This document shows positions 55,259-63,108 of a stretch of DNA of 64,000 nucleotides, in pieces (position 1 is the first letter of the stretch; every line of letters begins with the position of its first letter). The notes beneath the pieces are model-generated. The model worked only from the letters and a program-made list of their open reading frames with translations. It ran no database searches and was not told the origin of the DNA. Source of the DNA: Saccharibacillus endophyticus. Its GTDB lineage: Bacteria > Bacillota > Bacilli > Paenibacillales > Paenibacillaceae. Where the stretch lies: assembly GCF_013185185.1 (NCBI RefSeq), contig NZ_JAAZWE010000001.1, forward strand, positions 992,001 through 1,056,000, read 5' to 3'. Position numbers and translations under genes: made by a program.

Positions 55259-55436
55259 GGAAGCGAGAAGACGGAGAGAGAAATTCAGTGAAATACAGGA
55301 TTTCGAAGAAAACCTGCGGTAACATTTAAAACTATGTTGACGCCTTTGAACTCGGAAAATTCCTTATTTAAACCTAATCCATTTTTCGAGTGAGACAGCG
55401 GATTGAACGAATTTTTCTCGCAGTCTTCTCGCTTCC
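55259..55436. repeat. Intergenic inverted-repeat element, copy F (largest)
   Basis: The terminal repeats are a perfect 14 bp: GGAAGCGAGAAGAC (55259-55272) and GTCTTCTCGCTTCC (55423-55436). Inside are GAGAGAGAAATTCAGTG, the motif GCCTTTGAACTCGG (55342-55355), an inner hairpin CTCGGAAAAT / ATTTTTCGAG and TGAGACAGCG, as in copy E. Relative to E it carries an extra ~45-base segment (55299-55340). It lies between leuC and the LysR gene. Confidence 0.82.
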
Positions 55437-55502
55437 CCCGCCTACGAGGCTTTTTCGATAGCTTAAACGGCATCAAAACGTCAGAAGAATCTAAGGAGCA
55501 CG

Positions 55503-56426
55503 ATGAATATGGAATTGAGACAACTTCAATATGCGTTGATGATTGCGGCCGAACGCAATTTTTCCCGCGCGGCAGAGAAACTTCATATTGCCCAGCCTTC
55601 GCTGAGCCAGCAGCTGTCCAAGTTGGAAAAAGAACTCGGCGTTTTGCTGTTCCAGCGCAATACGAGCACGGTCGAGCTGACGCACGCGGGACGGGAGTTT
55701 ATGAAGCGGGCCCAGCGGATCGTGGACGAAATGGACATTTTGTGCGTGGAGATGGAAGACATTTCGCAGCTGCGCAAAGGACGGATTACGGTGGGCAGCA
55801 TGCCGATCACCGGCTCCCACTTGCTGCCCCATGTGCTTCCGGCGTTCCGCGCGGGCTATCCCGGCATCGATGTCACGCTGTTGGAAGACACGTCGCATAA
55901 TCTGGAGCGGTTGACGGCGAACGGCAAAACGGACATCAGCCTGCTTTCTCTTCCGTTGACCGAACCGACGCTCGATTACGAGCCGATTGCCGACGAACCG
56001 ATCGACCTCGCCGTTCCGCCGGGGCATCGTCTGGCTTTGCGCTCCGGGTCCTATCCGCTGGCAGGTGTCGATATGAAGGAACTGGAGCACGAACCGTTCA
56101 TTATTCTGAAGCAGGGGCAAGGGTTTCGGAAAACGGTGCTTGATCTTTGCCGTCAGGCAGGCTATGAACCGCAAGTCGTATTCGAAAGCAGCAATATGGA
56201 GACGCTCCAATCGCTGGTCGCCGCCGGAATGGGCGTGACGCTCGTGCCCCGTTTCGTGGCGAGATCCAAACGAAGCGAACTGCTGCCGGTCTATCTCCCG
56301 CTAACCGATCCGGTGCCTTATCGCACGCTGGTCATTGCTTACCGCAAAGGACGTTCGCTATCGAAAGCGGCCGAAGCCTTTATCGATACGCTGCGCGGCA
56401 CGATGACCGGGTTATCGCGTTCGTGA
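55503..56426 (+). CDS. LysR-family transcriptional regulator
   Basis: This 307-residue regulator has an N-terminal winged helix (~1-62, 'NFSRAAEKLHIAQPSLSQQL', 'LFQRNTSTVELTHAGREFM') and a two-lobed effector domain (~90-295). It is close in style to CitR/CcpC/CynR regulators that respond to small carboxylates. The start may be 55503 (AAGGAG 4 bases upstream) or ATG 55509 (10 bases), and the second gives the usual 'MELRQLQ' N-terminus. It is divergent from leuCD, with an operator-like dyad between, so control of leuCD is a reasonable inference. The effector is unknown. Confidence 0.87.
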   Translation: MNMELRQLQYALMIAAERNFSRAAEKLHIAQPSLSQQLSKLEKELGVLLFQRNTSTVELTHAGREFMKRAQRIVDEMDILCVEMEDISQLRKGRITVGSMPITGSHLLPHVLPAFRAGYPGIDVTLLEDTSHNLERLTANGKTDISLLSLPLTEPTLDYEPIADEPIDLAVPPGHRLALRSGSYPLAGVDMKELEHEPFIILKQGQGFRKTVLDLCRQAGYEPQVVFESSNMETLQSLVAAGMGVTLVPRFVARSKRSELLPVYLPLTDPVPYRTLVIAYRKGRSLSKAAEAFIDTLRGTMTGLSRS

Positions 56427-56496
56427 TTTCACGGAACGAAGAGTAATTCTGGACTACGGCGCCGCGACGAATCGGTGACTGCGTAAAATTCCGGCT

Positions 56497-56525
56497 TTTA
56501 CAAACGGCTCTCTCCGTGCTATTCT
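56497..56525 (+). promoter_or_regulatory. Promoter of the proBAC T-box transcript
   Basis: TTTACA (56497-56502) and TATTCT (56520-56525) are 17 bases apart, with a TG extension before the -10 (TGCTATTCT). It lies just upstream of the T-box leader. Confidence 0.65.
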
Positions 56526-56547
56526 AGGAAAAACCAAAGGTTACACT

Positions 56548-56849
56548 GCAATGACGGGACCAGTAAGAAAGCGTCCGCCTTCCAGAGAGTAGATTCCGGT
56601 GTGATTGATATCAGTCGGCATTCCGATGCCTGCATGTCGATCACCGGCTGCGAGAATTTACGGTCAGGCCCTTTCCCAAACCTATCCCCGAGCGGTCCGG
56701 ATGTTAAATTTGGACGGTTCCCCTCCGTTAGCGGGGTTGAGTAGGGCGACCCAGGTCGTCAATCAAGGTGGTACCGCGGGAGCGCTTATTCGGCTTTCGT
56801 CCTTCGCATAGCTTATAGCCGTGCCGTGGACGAGAGCCTTTTTATTTTG
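56548..56849 (+). ncRNA. T-box riboswitch leader of proBAC
   Basis: A ~300-base leader carries the T-box signature AAGGTGGTACCGCGG (56765-56779). Stem I features lie upstream (AGTA, AGAGAG, then CCGGTG pairing with CACCGG). Downstream is the terminator GGCTTTCGTCC / GGACGAGAGCC (56792-56838) with TTTTTATTTT. The T-box must pair with the uncharged tRNA acceptor end to form the antiterminator. Context (proline genes) implies tRNA-Pro; the specifier codon could not be read with confidence. Confidence 0.85.
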
Positions 56850-56873
56850 CGCACACAGAAAGAAGGAGATTTC

Positions 56874-57977
56874 ATGTTAAAACGCATCGTAGTCAAAATA
56901 GGCAGCAGCTCGCTTACGGGCAGCCAAGGCGGATTGAACCACGACGCGATCGCCTATTTCGCGCGCGAGCTTGCCGAGCTGTACAAACAAGGCTGCCAAC
57001 CGCTGCTCGTGACCTCGGGTGCCGTAGCCGCGGGCTTCAGCGCGATCGGCTATGCGCAAAGACCGAAGAAGCTGCACGAAAAGCAAGCTTCGGCCGCAGT
57101 CGGACAAGCGCTGCTCATGCGTGCTTATCAGGAAGCGTTGGCCGAGTACGGTCACGTGGCGGCGCAAATCCTGCTGACGCGAACCGACTTTCATAGCCGC
57201 AAGCGGATCGGCAGTGCCGTCATGACGATCGAAGAATTGCTGGAGCGCGGTATATTGCCGATTTTCAATGAAAATGATACGGTCTCCGTCGATGAGTTGA
57301 AATTCGGGGATAACGATACGTTGTCGGCTCTCGTCGCCAATCTGGTCAAAGCCGATCGCTTGGTGATCCTGACCGATATGGACGGACTCTACAGCGCCGA
57401 TCCCCGTCAAGATCCGCAAGCCGTCAAATATACCGTAATCGACGAAATCGACGACGACATCTATCGGATGGCCGGCGGCGCAGGCAGCAGCGTCGGCACG
57501 GGCGGCATGCGCTCGAAGCTGGACGCGGCAAGGATTGCTACCCGCGGCGGCGTACCGGTATTCGTCGGACGAGCCAAGGAAGCCGGCGATCTTCAAGCAG
57601 CTGCCGAAGGCGGAGGAAAAGGCACCCATTTTACCACCACACTATCTTCCATGTCGGTCAAAAAACAGTGGCTGGGTTATCTCTCCCGTCCGTTCGGCGC
57701 CTTGATTGTGGATGCCGGAGCGCAGCGTGCTTTGACGGAAAACGGCCGGAGCCTGCTGCCTGTCGGCATTACGTCGGTGGAAGGACAGTTTCATGCAGGG
57801 GATGTCGTGGAAGTGCGCGGACCGCACGGCGATATCGTCGGACGCGGCGTCGTCAATTACGACATGGAAGATTTGCAGCGGGTCTGCGGCTTGCCGGGAC
57901 CCCGGGTGTTGGAGACGCTCAATGGATTGCATCGCTTAGAGGCCATCCATCGGGATGAATGGATTTCTTTGCGCTAA
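56874..57977 (+). CDS. proB: Glutamate 5-kinase
   Basis: This 367-residue first enzyme of proline synthesis phosphorylates glutamate. The amino-acid kinase domain (~1-255) has 'RIVVKIGSSSLTGSQGG', 'PLLVTSGAVAAGFSAIG', 'NENDTVSVDELKFGDNDTLSA' region and 'GTGGMRSKLDAARIA'. A C-terminal PUA domain (~275-360) is present, as in long ProB. ATG 56874 has AAGGAG 7 bases upstream; the earlier in-frame start at 56826 lies inside the T-box terminator. It is the first gene after the T-box. Feedback residues are not assessed. Confidence 0.94.
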   Translation: MLKRIVVKIGSSSLTGSQGGLNHDAIAYFARELAELYKQGCQPLLVTSGAVAAGFSAIGYAQRPKKLHEKQASAAVGQALLMRAYQEALAEYGHVAAQILLTRTDFHSRKRIGSAVMTIEELLERGILPIFNENDTVSVDELKFGDNDTLSALVANLVKADRLVILTDMDGLYSADPRQDPQAVKYTVIDEIDDDIYRMAGGAGSSVGTGGMRSKLDAARIATRGGVPVFVGRAKEAGDLQAAAEGGGKGTHFTTTLSSMSVKKQWLGYLSRPFGALIVDAGAQRALTENGRSLLPVGITSVEGQFHAGDVVEVRGPHGDIVGRGVVNYDMEDLQRVCGLPGPRVLETLNGLHRLEAIHRDEWISLR

Positions 57978-58006
57978 AAAATCAGATCTCTAAGGAGGAA
58001 TATCAG

Positions 58007-59302
58007 ATGAGCCACGTACAAGGAAATGAACAAGTCTTAGCGAACGGTGCAACGCAAAGCGAAGTGCGCACCAAAGCCGCGCTGGCAGGAACTGCCGCTC
58101 GTCAAATGGCGACATTGTCGACCGATGCGAAAAATGCAGCTTTATTGGCGATGGCCGATGCGTTGAATACGGAAGCCGCATCCTTGATCGAAGCGAACCG
58201 CGAAGACTTGGAGCGCGGGCGCGCAAACGGAACCGGCGAATCGCTGCTTGATCGATTGATGCTGGATGAAGCACGAATCGCCTCGATCGCCGATGCGCTG
58301 CGCCTTGTCGCTGATCTGCCTGACCCTACCGGGAAAGTGCTGGAGACCATCGAACGGCCAAACGCGCTGCGAATCGAGAAGGTCAGCGTACCGCTGGGCG
58401 TGATCGGCATCGTATACGAAGCCCGTCCGAACGTCACGGTCGATGCGGCGGCACTCTGTCTGAAAACCGGCAATGCCGTCGTCCTGCGCGGCGGATCGGC
58501 AGCTTTATCCACGAATAAAAGAATTGCCGAAGTTCTGCGCGCCGCTCTTGCCCGGACTGCTCTTCCTGCGGATGCTCTGCAAGTGATCGAAGATGCTTCA
58601 CGGTCTTCGGTCGATGAAATGCTGAAATTGAACGGCCTGCTGGACGTCATTATTCCGCGCGGCGGTCGTTCATTAATCGACAATGTCGTGCAGAATGCCA
58701 CGGTGCCTGTCATTGAGACTGGAGCAGGGGTGTGCCATACGTATATCGATGCTTCCGCGAACGCGACAATGGCCGAAGAGATTGCAATCAATGCCAAAGT
58801 GCAGCGTCCGTCCGTCTGCAACTCCATGGAGACGCTGATCGTGCATGAAGACTTTGCCAAGCGCAATCTCCGTGAATTGGCCGACCGCCTTTTGGAGAAG
58901 AACGTGGAGCTGCGCGGCGATGAACAAACCGCGTCTCTCGTACCGGAAGCAAAGATTGCAACGGAAGAAGATTACGGCACGGAATACAATGACTATATTC
59001 TGAATATTAAGATTGTAAGCGAGTTGGACGAAGCAACCGCTCATATCGCCAAATTCGGTACGAAGCACTCGGAATGTATCGTGACGGAAAACGACGCCAA
59101 CGCTGTTCGCTTCCTCAATGAAGTCGATGCTGCGGCCGTATATCACAATGCCTCCACCCGCTTCACCGACGGCTTCGAATTCGGCTTCGGCGCCGAGATC
59201 GGCATCAGCACGCAAAAGCTGCATGCCCGCGGCCCGATGGGATTGCCTGCTTTGACTTCGTCGAAATACCGGATCTACGGCAGCGGCCAAATTCGCCAGT
59301 AA
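58007..59302 (+). CDS. proA: Gamma-glutamyl phosphate reductase
   Basis: This 431-residue NADPH-dependent enzyme makes glutamate-5-semialdehyde. The nucleophile Cys lies in 'KVQRPSVCNSMETLIVHEDF'. NADPH-binding and ProA blocks are 'EKVSVPLGVIGIVYEARPNV', 'LRGGSAALSTNKRIAEVL', 'DVIIPRGGRSLIDNV' and 'STRFTDGFEFGFGAEIGIST'. Start ATG 58007 has AAGGAGG 8 bases upstream, 29 bases after proB. Confidence 0.95.
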   Translation: MSHVQGNEQVLANGATQSEVRTKAALAGTAARQMATLSTDAKNAALLAMADALNTEAASLIEANREDLERGRANGTGESLLDRLMLDEARIASIADALRLVADLPDPTGKVLETIERPNALRIEKVSVPLGVIGIVYEARPNVTVDAAALCLKTGNAVVLRGGSAALSTNKRIAEVLRAALARTALPADALQVIEDASRSSVDEMLKLNGLLDVIIPRGGRSLIDNVVQNATVPVIETGAGVCHTYIDASANATMAEEIAINAKVQRPSVCNSMETLIVHEDFAKRNLRELADRLLEKNVELRGDEQTASLVPEAKIATEEDYGTEYNDYILNIKIVSELDEATAHIAKFGTKHSECIVTENDANAVRFLNEVDAAAVYHNASTRFTDGFEFGFGAEIGISTQKLHARGPMGLPALTSSKYRIYGSGQIRQ

Positions 59303-59374
59303 TCCAAATCTAACCTTACCTGTATGACAGATAAGTTAGCGGCAAGTTTTTAATTCGGAAAGGATGATTGGGTC

Positions 59375-60253
59375 ATGACTCAAACTCGTATGTTGATTGA
59401 AGATCGCGTTTGCTTTTTCGGTGCCGGTTCGATGGCTGAAGCTGTTGCTCGCGGCCTAGTTGCCCGTGCCGTCATCGCTCCCGGCAATATTACGTTCCTG
59501 AATCGAAGCGATAAGTCGAAGCTTGAAGACTTGAAGCAACGCTACGGCATTCCGGGCACCAATGATCCTGTTGAAAAAGAACAAGTGCTGCGTACTTCGC
59601 CGATCATCATTCTGGCGATGAAGCCGAAAGATGCCGCAGAAGCGCTTGAACAGCTCGGGAAGTTGATCGGACCTCGCACCGTGATCGTGTCCATGATCGC
59701 GGGCCTGTCGATTCAAACGCTGCGCAGCCTGCTTGGACGTCCGGAGCAACCGGTCGTTCGCACCATGCCGAATACGTCAAGCGGAATCGGACTGGGCGTT
59801 ACGGGCGTTAGCTACTCCGAAGGTCTGTCGGATGACCAACGCCGCACGGCTCGCCTGTTGTTCGAATCAGTCGGGATCGTGGTCGAAACGGAAGAAGAAA
59901 AAATCGACGCGTTGACCGGCATTTCGGGCAGCGGCCCGGCTTATGTTTACTATATGATGGAAGCTTTGATCGAAGCGGGCACTCGGGGCGGACTGACGCC
60001 CGATCAGGCTCGCGATATGACGATTCAAACCGTCTTGGGCGCCGCCCAAATGGTACGTCAAACCGGCGAAGAGCCATCCGAACTGCGCCGAAAAGTCACA
60101 TCGCCCAACGGCGCGACCCAAGCCGCTATCGCCAAGCTGGACGAGAGCGACTTCTACGGAGCGGTTATTCGCGCCGCTGAGCGCTGCTCCGAACGTTCTG
60201 CCGAAATGGGACGCGAACTGGAAGACAAGCTTCCGAAGTCCGATCAAGCTTAA
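59375..60253 (+). CDS. proC: Pyrroline-5-carboxylate reductase
   Basis: This 292-residue last enzyme of proline synthesis starts with a Rossmann NAD(P) site, 'VCFFGAGSMAEAVARGL'. It has 'RTMPNTSSGIGLGVTGVSY' and the signature 'DALTGISGSGPAYVYYMMEAL', followed by 'KVTSPNGATQAAI'. With proB and proA it completes the pathway in one T-box-controlled operon. AAAGGATG precedes the ATG. A strong terminator follows at once. Confidence 0.95.
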   Translation: MTQTRMLIEDRVCFFGAGSMAEAVARGLVARAVIAPGNITFLNRSDKSKLEDLKQRYGIPGTNDPVEKEQVLRTSPIIILAMKPKDAAEALEQLGKLIGPRTVIVSMIAGLSIQTLRSLLGRPEQPVVRTMPNTSSGIGLGVTGVSYSEGLSDDQRRTARLLFESVGIVVETEEEKIDALTGISGSGPAYVYYMMEALIEAGTRGGLTPDQARDMTIQTVLGAAQMVRQTGEEPSELRRKVTSPNGATQAAIAKLDESDFYGAVIRAAERCSERSAEMGRELEDKLPKSDQA

Positions 60254-60265
60254 GCAACCGAATGC

Positions 60266-60322
60266 TAAAAAACCGCGGGTTCTCCAAGATATTCATACGG
60301 AGGACTCGCGGTTTTGTTTTTA
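60266..60322 (+). terminator. Terminator of proBAC
   Basis: AAAACCGCGGGTTCTCC / GGAGGACTCGCGGTTTT: a 17-base stem with a T-run, 15 bases after proC. It also serves the convergent membrane gene. Confidence 0.85.
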
Positions 60323-60355
60323 AAACAAATTCTATTTCATTCAGTACCGGCCTTG

Positions 60356-61612
60356 TTACGCCTTAGCCCGCTCCGACACGCGCAGCAGCTTAACCCCGCC
60401 GCCGATCAGCAGCAGCGCCACCACTACATTACGAATATAAGGCTCTGCTTCATACAGTAGCGAAGCAATCGGCTGCACATGCACGCTGAGCACCGGCATA
60501 ATGATCGTTTTAAGCACATAATACAGACCCAGTGCGACTAGAAGAACGCCGATCCAGACCCGATTCGCGTCGAAGTTGGCAATCAACGGACGATCGGACA
60601 GCGCTTCCTGTCCATAACGTCCGACCTGTTGCAGCGCATCGAAGAAAGCGTAGAACCAGATCAACGGTACGAGGAACAGGAACAGCGACAATCCCAGTAT
60701 ATCGAGAATATAAATACTGCCGAAGAACAAGATCATGAACTGCACGCCGCGCTTCATCAGTCCCAAATACATATGAGACGCGCCCGGCACGACAGCAAGC
60801 AGCAAACCCATCGTGCGGCTTTTGCGTCCGCCTTCGCTGCCCATGTCCCACTTGGCGATCAGGGAATAGTCCTGCAATTTCTCCCCGCGACGCTTCCTTT
60901 CAGCCAACTGAACCGCGTCGAACATCCCGTACACCCAAATAATCGGCAGCACTCCCAGGAATAACAAGAACGATTCGTCTCCCGTAAACCCGGTAATAAA
61001 GACCAATACGGTGGTCAGACCGAAGAAAGCCGCCAGGAACGAGACACCCCGTTGAATCAGTCCCATATACAAATGGCCAAGACCCGGCATGAAGCTGAGC
61101 AGGATGGTGAGGAATCGCTGAGAATCCGAAAAGTATTCCGGCTCGCGCAGCATATGTCCTTGCCCGATCGGCGGATAAGGCGGATAGTCCGGCATTTCGT
61201 CCGAACCGAACTCCATATGCGGCGGAACGCCTTCTTCCATACGCACTCTTCCGGCTCTGTATGAAGCTTCATCCGCATATTCCCCGTAATAGCCCTGTGC
61301 CTGCGGCGGTACATGATCCGGTCCGTAGTAAGCGTCTCTCGTCTGCCGGGATTCGCGTTTCGGCGAATGGTTCAGCACCGTACCGAGCAGATCGAACATG
61401 CTGATGCACCAGATCATGAAGGACAGCCCGAAAGCAATCCCTAGCGGCGTATGGTCATACGAATCGATAGAGGCCAGGCCTCCGATTCCCAAAATGCCGA
61501 GCGGAATCAGAAAGTAAAAGAAACTCCGAATTTTTCGCCCCCAATATAAATGCCCCAGTCCCGGTATGATATTCAGCATAAGCGCCGCAAATTTACTCCG
61601 TTGTCGATTCAT
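60356..61612 (-). CDS. Multi-pass membrane protein with three TM2-like repeats
   Basis: This 418-residue membrane protein has about ten helices in three related units. Each begins with a Pro-Gly turn: 'NIIPGLGHLYWGRKIRSF' (~12), 'SFMPGLGHLYMGLIQRG' (~160) and 'AVVPGASHMYLGLMKRG' (~270). These resemble TM2-type domains. A Tyr/Pro-rich cytoplasmic linker (~90-140) joins the first and second units. No transporter or enzyme motif is seen. Start ATG 61612 has AAAGGAG 9 bases upstream and overlaps the anti-sigma stop by 20 bases, so it belongs to the sigma/anti-sigma operon. Confidence 0.75.
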   Translation of the reverse strand: MNRQRSKFAALMLNIIPGLGHLYWGRKIRSFFYFLIPLGILGIGGLASIDSYDHTPLGIAFGLSFMIWCISMFDLLGTVLNHSPKRESRQTRDAYYGPDHVPPQAQGYYGEYADEASYRAGRVRMEEGVPPHMEFGSDEMPDYPPYPPIGQGHMLREPEYFSDSQRFLTILLSFMPGLGHLYMGLIQRGVSFLAAFFGLTTVLVFITGFTGDESFLLFLGVLPIIWVYGMFDAVQLAERKRRGEKLQDYSLIAKWDMGSEGGRKSRTMGLLLAVVPGASHMYLGLMKRGVQFMILFFGSIYILDILGLSLFLFLVPLIWFYAFFDALQQVGRYGQEALSDRPLIANFDANRVWIGVLLVALGLYYVLKTIIMPVLSVHVQPIASLLYEAEPYIRNVVVALLLIGGGVKLLRVSERAKA

Positions 61613-62066
61613 GCTTGTTTTCTCCTTTCGCTTTGAGACCGCCGAACCAACCCGAAGCTCCGTCCGCCAACATTTGGCTGTACGAAATTTTCCCTGCTTC
61701 GCCGGCGGCACGCTGCGCTTGCTCGCCTAACTTGTCGAACGCGCCCGTGAAGGTCAGCAGCAATGCTGCCGCTGCCGCCACCGTATACAGCACGATCGGT
61801 TCTGTCCACTTCCGACCGAAGCGGCTTTTTCCGGCAGCCGACGGTTGTTCCGGAATCGCAATCATGACCCGCTCGATAAACGCGGTCTCGTCTGCCTGAT
61901 CCGGCAGCTCGCCGCCTACGTTTTCAAGAGCGGCCATATAATGTTCGAACGCCAACTCGTCACCTTCATTCAGCAAACGTTCCAGGTTGTCTCGCGTGAC
62001 TTCGGGCAATGTTCCTTTAACGTACATCGTCCATTCTTTCGGCCCGTAACGCACGATTCCACTCAT
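61593..62066 (-). CDS. Putative anti-sigma factor, single-pass membrane protein
   Basis: This 157-residue protein has an N-terminal cytoplasmic domain (~1-95, 'LPEVTRDNLERLLNEGDELAF' region), one membrane helix (~96-115, 'IVLYTVAAAAALLLTFTGAF') and a short outside tail. That is the usual form of anti-ECF-sigma proteins. It has no zinc-binding H-x3-C-x2-C motif. Start ATG 62066 overlaps the sigma stop (ATGA), with GGAGGAGG 7 bases upstream. This coupling is typical of a sigma/anti-sigma pair. The sensed signal is unknown. Confidence 0.75.
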   Translation of the reverse strand: MSGIVRYGPKEWTMYVKGTLPEVTRDNLERLLNEGDELAFEHYMAALENVGGELPDQADETAFIERVMIAIPEQPSAAGKSRFGRKWTEPIVLYTVAAAAALLLTFTGAFDKLGEQAQRAAGEAGKISYSQMLADGASGWFGGLKAKGENKHESTTE

Positions 62067-62611
62067 CGCCATTCCTCCTCCCGCCAGTGCTGCCGTATCC
62101 ACATTCGAGCCCGATACAATTTGGACTCGACGGTCTTGACCGTAACGTGCATCTCCGCCGAGATTTCTTCGTAATTTTTGCCTTGAAAATAAAACGCTTC
62201 GATCACATCGCGATGTCCTTGCGGCATTTCCGCCATTCTTTTTCGCATCTCGTCCGATTGCTCTTCCCGCAGCATTCGGGCCAGCGGCGCTTCGTCCCCC
62301 GACACGACTTTAAGCAGCGCCGGTTCGGAGTCGTACAAATCTTCGCGTCGCCGGTTCTGTTTGCGCTTGAAGTCGATCGCCTTGTTCATCGCGATTCGCG
62401 AGATCCACGTCTTGAATCCTTGGGAACGGTAGTCGGGGAGCGATTTATGAATTTGGATGAACACTTCCTGCGCGGCGTCTTCGGCATCCTTCTCGCTGCG
62501 CAGTACCGAGAAAGCAATGCGGAATACATGCTGCCTGTAGGCGTCGACGAGCTCGCGAAACGCGTCGCGTTCGCCGCGCAGTATGCGTCTGATTAATTCC
62601 TGTTCGTCAAT
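62063..62611 (-). CDS. ECF-type RNA polymerase sigma factor
   Basis: This protein of about 182 residues is read from an ATT codon at 62611. Region 2 is 'FRELVDAYRQHVFRIAFSVL' and 'DAEDAAQEVFIQIHKSL', then 'FKTWISRIAMNKAIDF'. Region 4 is 'MPQGHRDVIEAFYFQGKNYEEISAEM' region with 'TVKTVESKLYRARMWIRQHW'. The family needs the N-terminal part, but no ATG, GTG or TTG lies in frame upstream of region 2. A strong AAAGGGGGGGAG site ends 4 bases before ATT. Either ATT is the start or the G7 run hides a frameshift. It is first in an operon with the anti-sigma factor. Confidence 0.75.
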   Translation of the reverse strand: MDEQELIRRILRGERDAFRELVDAYRQHVFRIAFSVLRSEKDAEDAAQEVFIQIHKSLPDYRSQGFKTWISRIAMNKAIDFKRKQNRRREDLYDSEPALLKVVSGDEAPLARMLREEQSDEMRKRMAEMPQGHRDVIEAFYFQGKNYEEISAEMHVTVKTVESKLYRARMWIRQHWREEEWR

Positions 62612-62758
62612 CGGGCTCCCCCCCTTTCCAGCCGAATAGACGCGTGTATGCGTTTTGACCCCTGCATCTTTTCGAAAAAAAATCAGAATATGAGGATAAC
62701 GGAGATTTGATTGTTTTTATTGTACAGGTTTCTGTTGCTTGTTAGAAATTGAAATGAT

Positions 62759-62785
62759 AAAAAAGACCGAAAGATTCGGTCTTCC
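62759..62785. terminator. Short intrinsic terminator
   Basis: AAGACCGAA / TTCGGTCTT stem with a T-run on the minus strand. It isolates the sigma operon from the upstream element and lipoprotein gene. Confidence 0.55.
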
Positions 62786-62809
62786 GGAGGAAGTTCCTGT
62801 TCGTTGGGG

Positions 62810-62980
62810 AAGCGCGGGCGGCTGCGGGAGAAATTGCCAGCATATGCTTCCGAAGTGCATTTCTTCGAAATGCTTTACAAGGCGCTGTCTCACTCGAAAA
62901 GCCTGATTAAAATTTTAAAGGAATGTTTTCGAGTTCAAAGGCGCCTTTCACTGAATTTCTCCCTCCGCCTGCTCGCTTTT
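62810..62980. repeat. Intergenic inverted-repeat element, copy B (full)
   Basis: GGGAGAAATT (62826-62835) and AATTTCTCCC (62954-62963) are exact inverses, extended by GGGGAAGCGCGGGC on the left and CCTCCGCCTGCTCGCTTTT on the right. The core GCTTCCGAAGTGC / CGAAATGCTT is followed by a hairpin (62881-62945), GGCGCTGTC-ACTCGAAAA...TTTTCGAGT-TCAAAGGCGCC. It contains motifs of both the A/D and the E/F groups and so links the whole family. Confidence 0.82.
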
Positions 62981-63006
62981 CTCGGTATCAAAACTTTTGG
63001 GAATGT

Positions 63007-63043
63007 AAAAGACGGGGAATCCCGGATTCGATTCCCCGTCTTA
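63007..63043. terminator. Terminator of the right-edge lipoprotein gene
   Basis: AAGACGGGGAATC / GATTCCCCGTCTT: a 13-bp stem with TTTTACATT on the minus strand, 66 bases beyond the stop. Confidence 0.8.
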
Positions 63044-63108
63044 CACGATTCTATTCAAAACCTGGTATCCCTATGAATCATGGAGTTCGGCTTATTGCTT
63101 TCTTCCGA

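Noticed and set aside
62804..63076. 90-codon frame 'LREKLPAYASEVHFFEML...'
   Set aside because: This is a translation of repeat copy B. Similar peptides can be read from copies A and D, but copies E and F do not encode them, so the conservation is of DNA structure, not protein.
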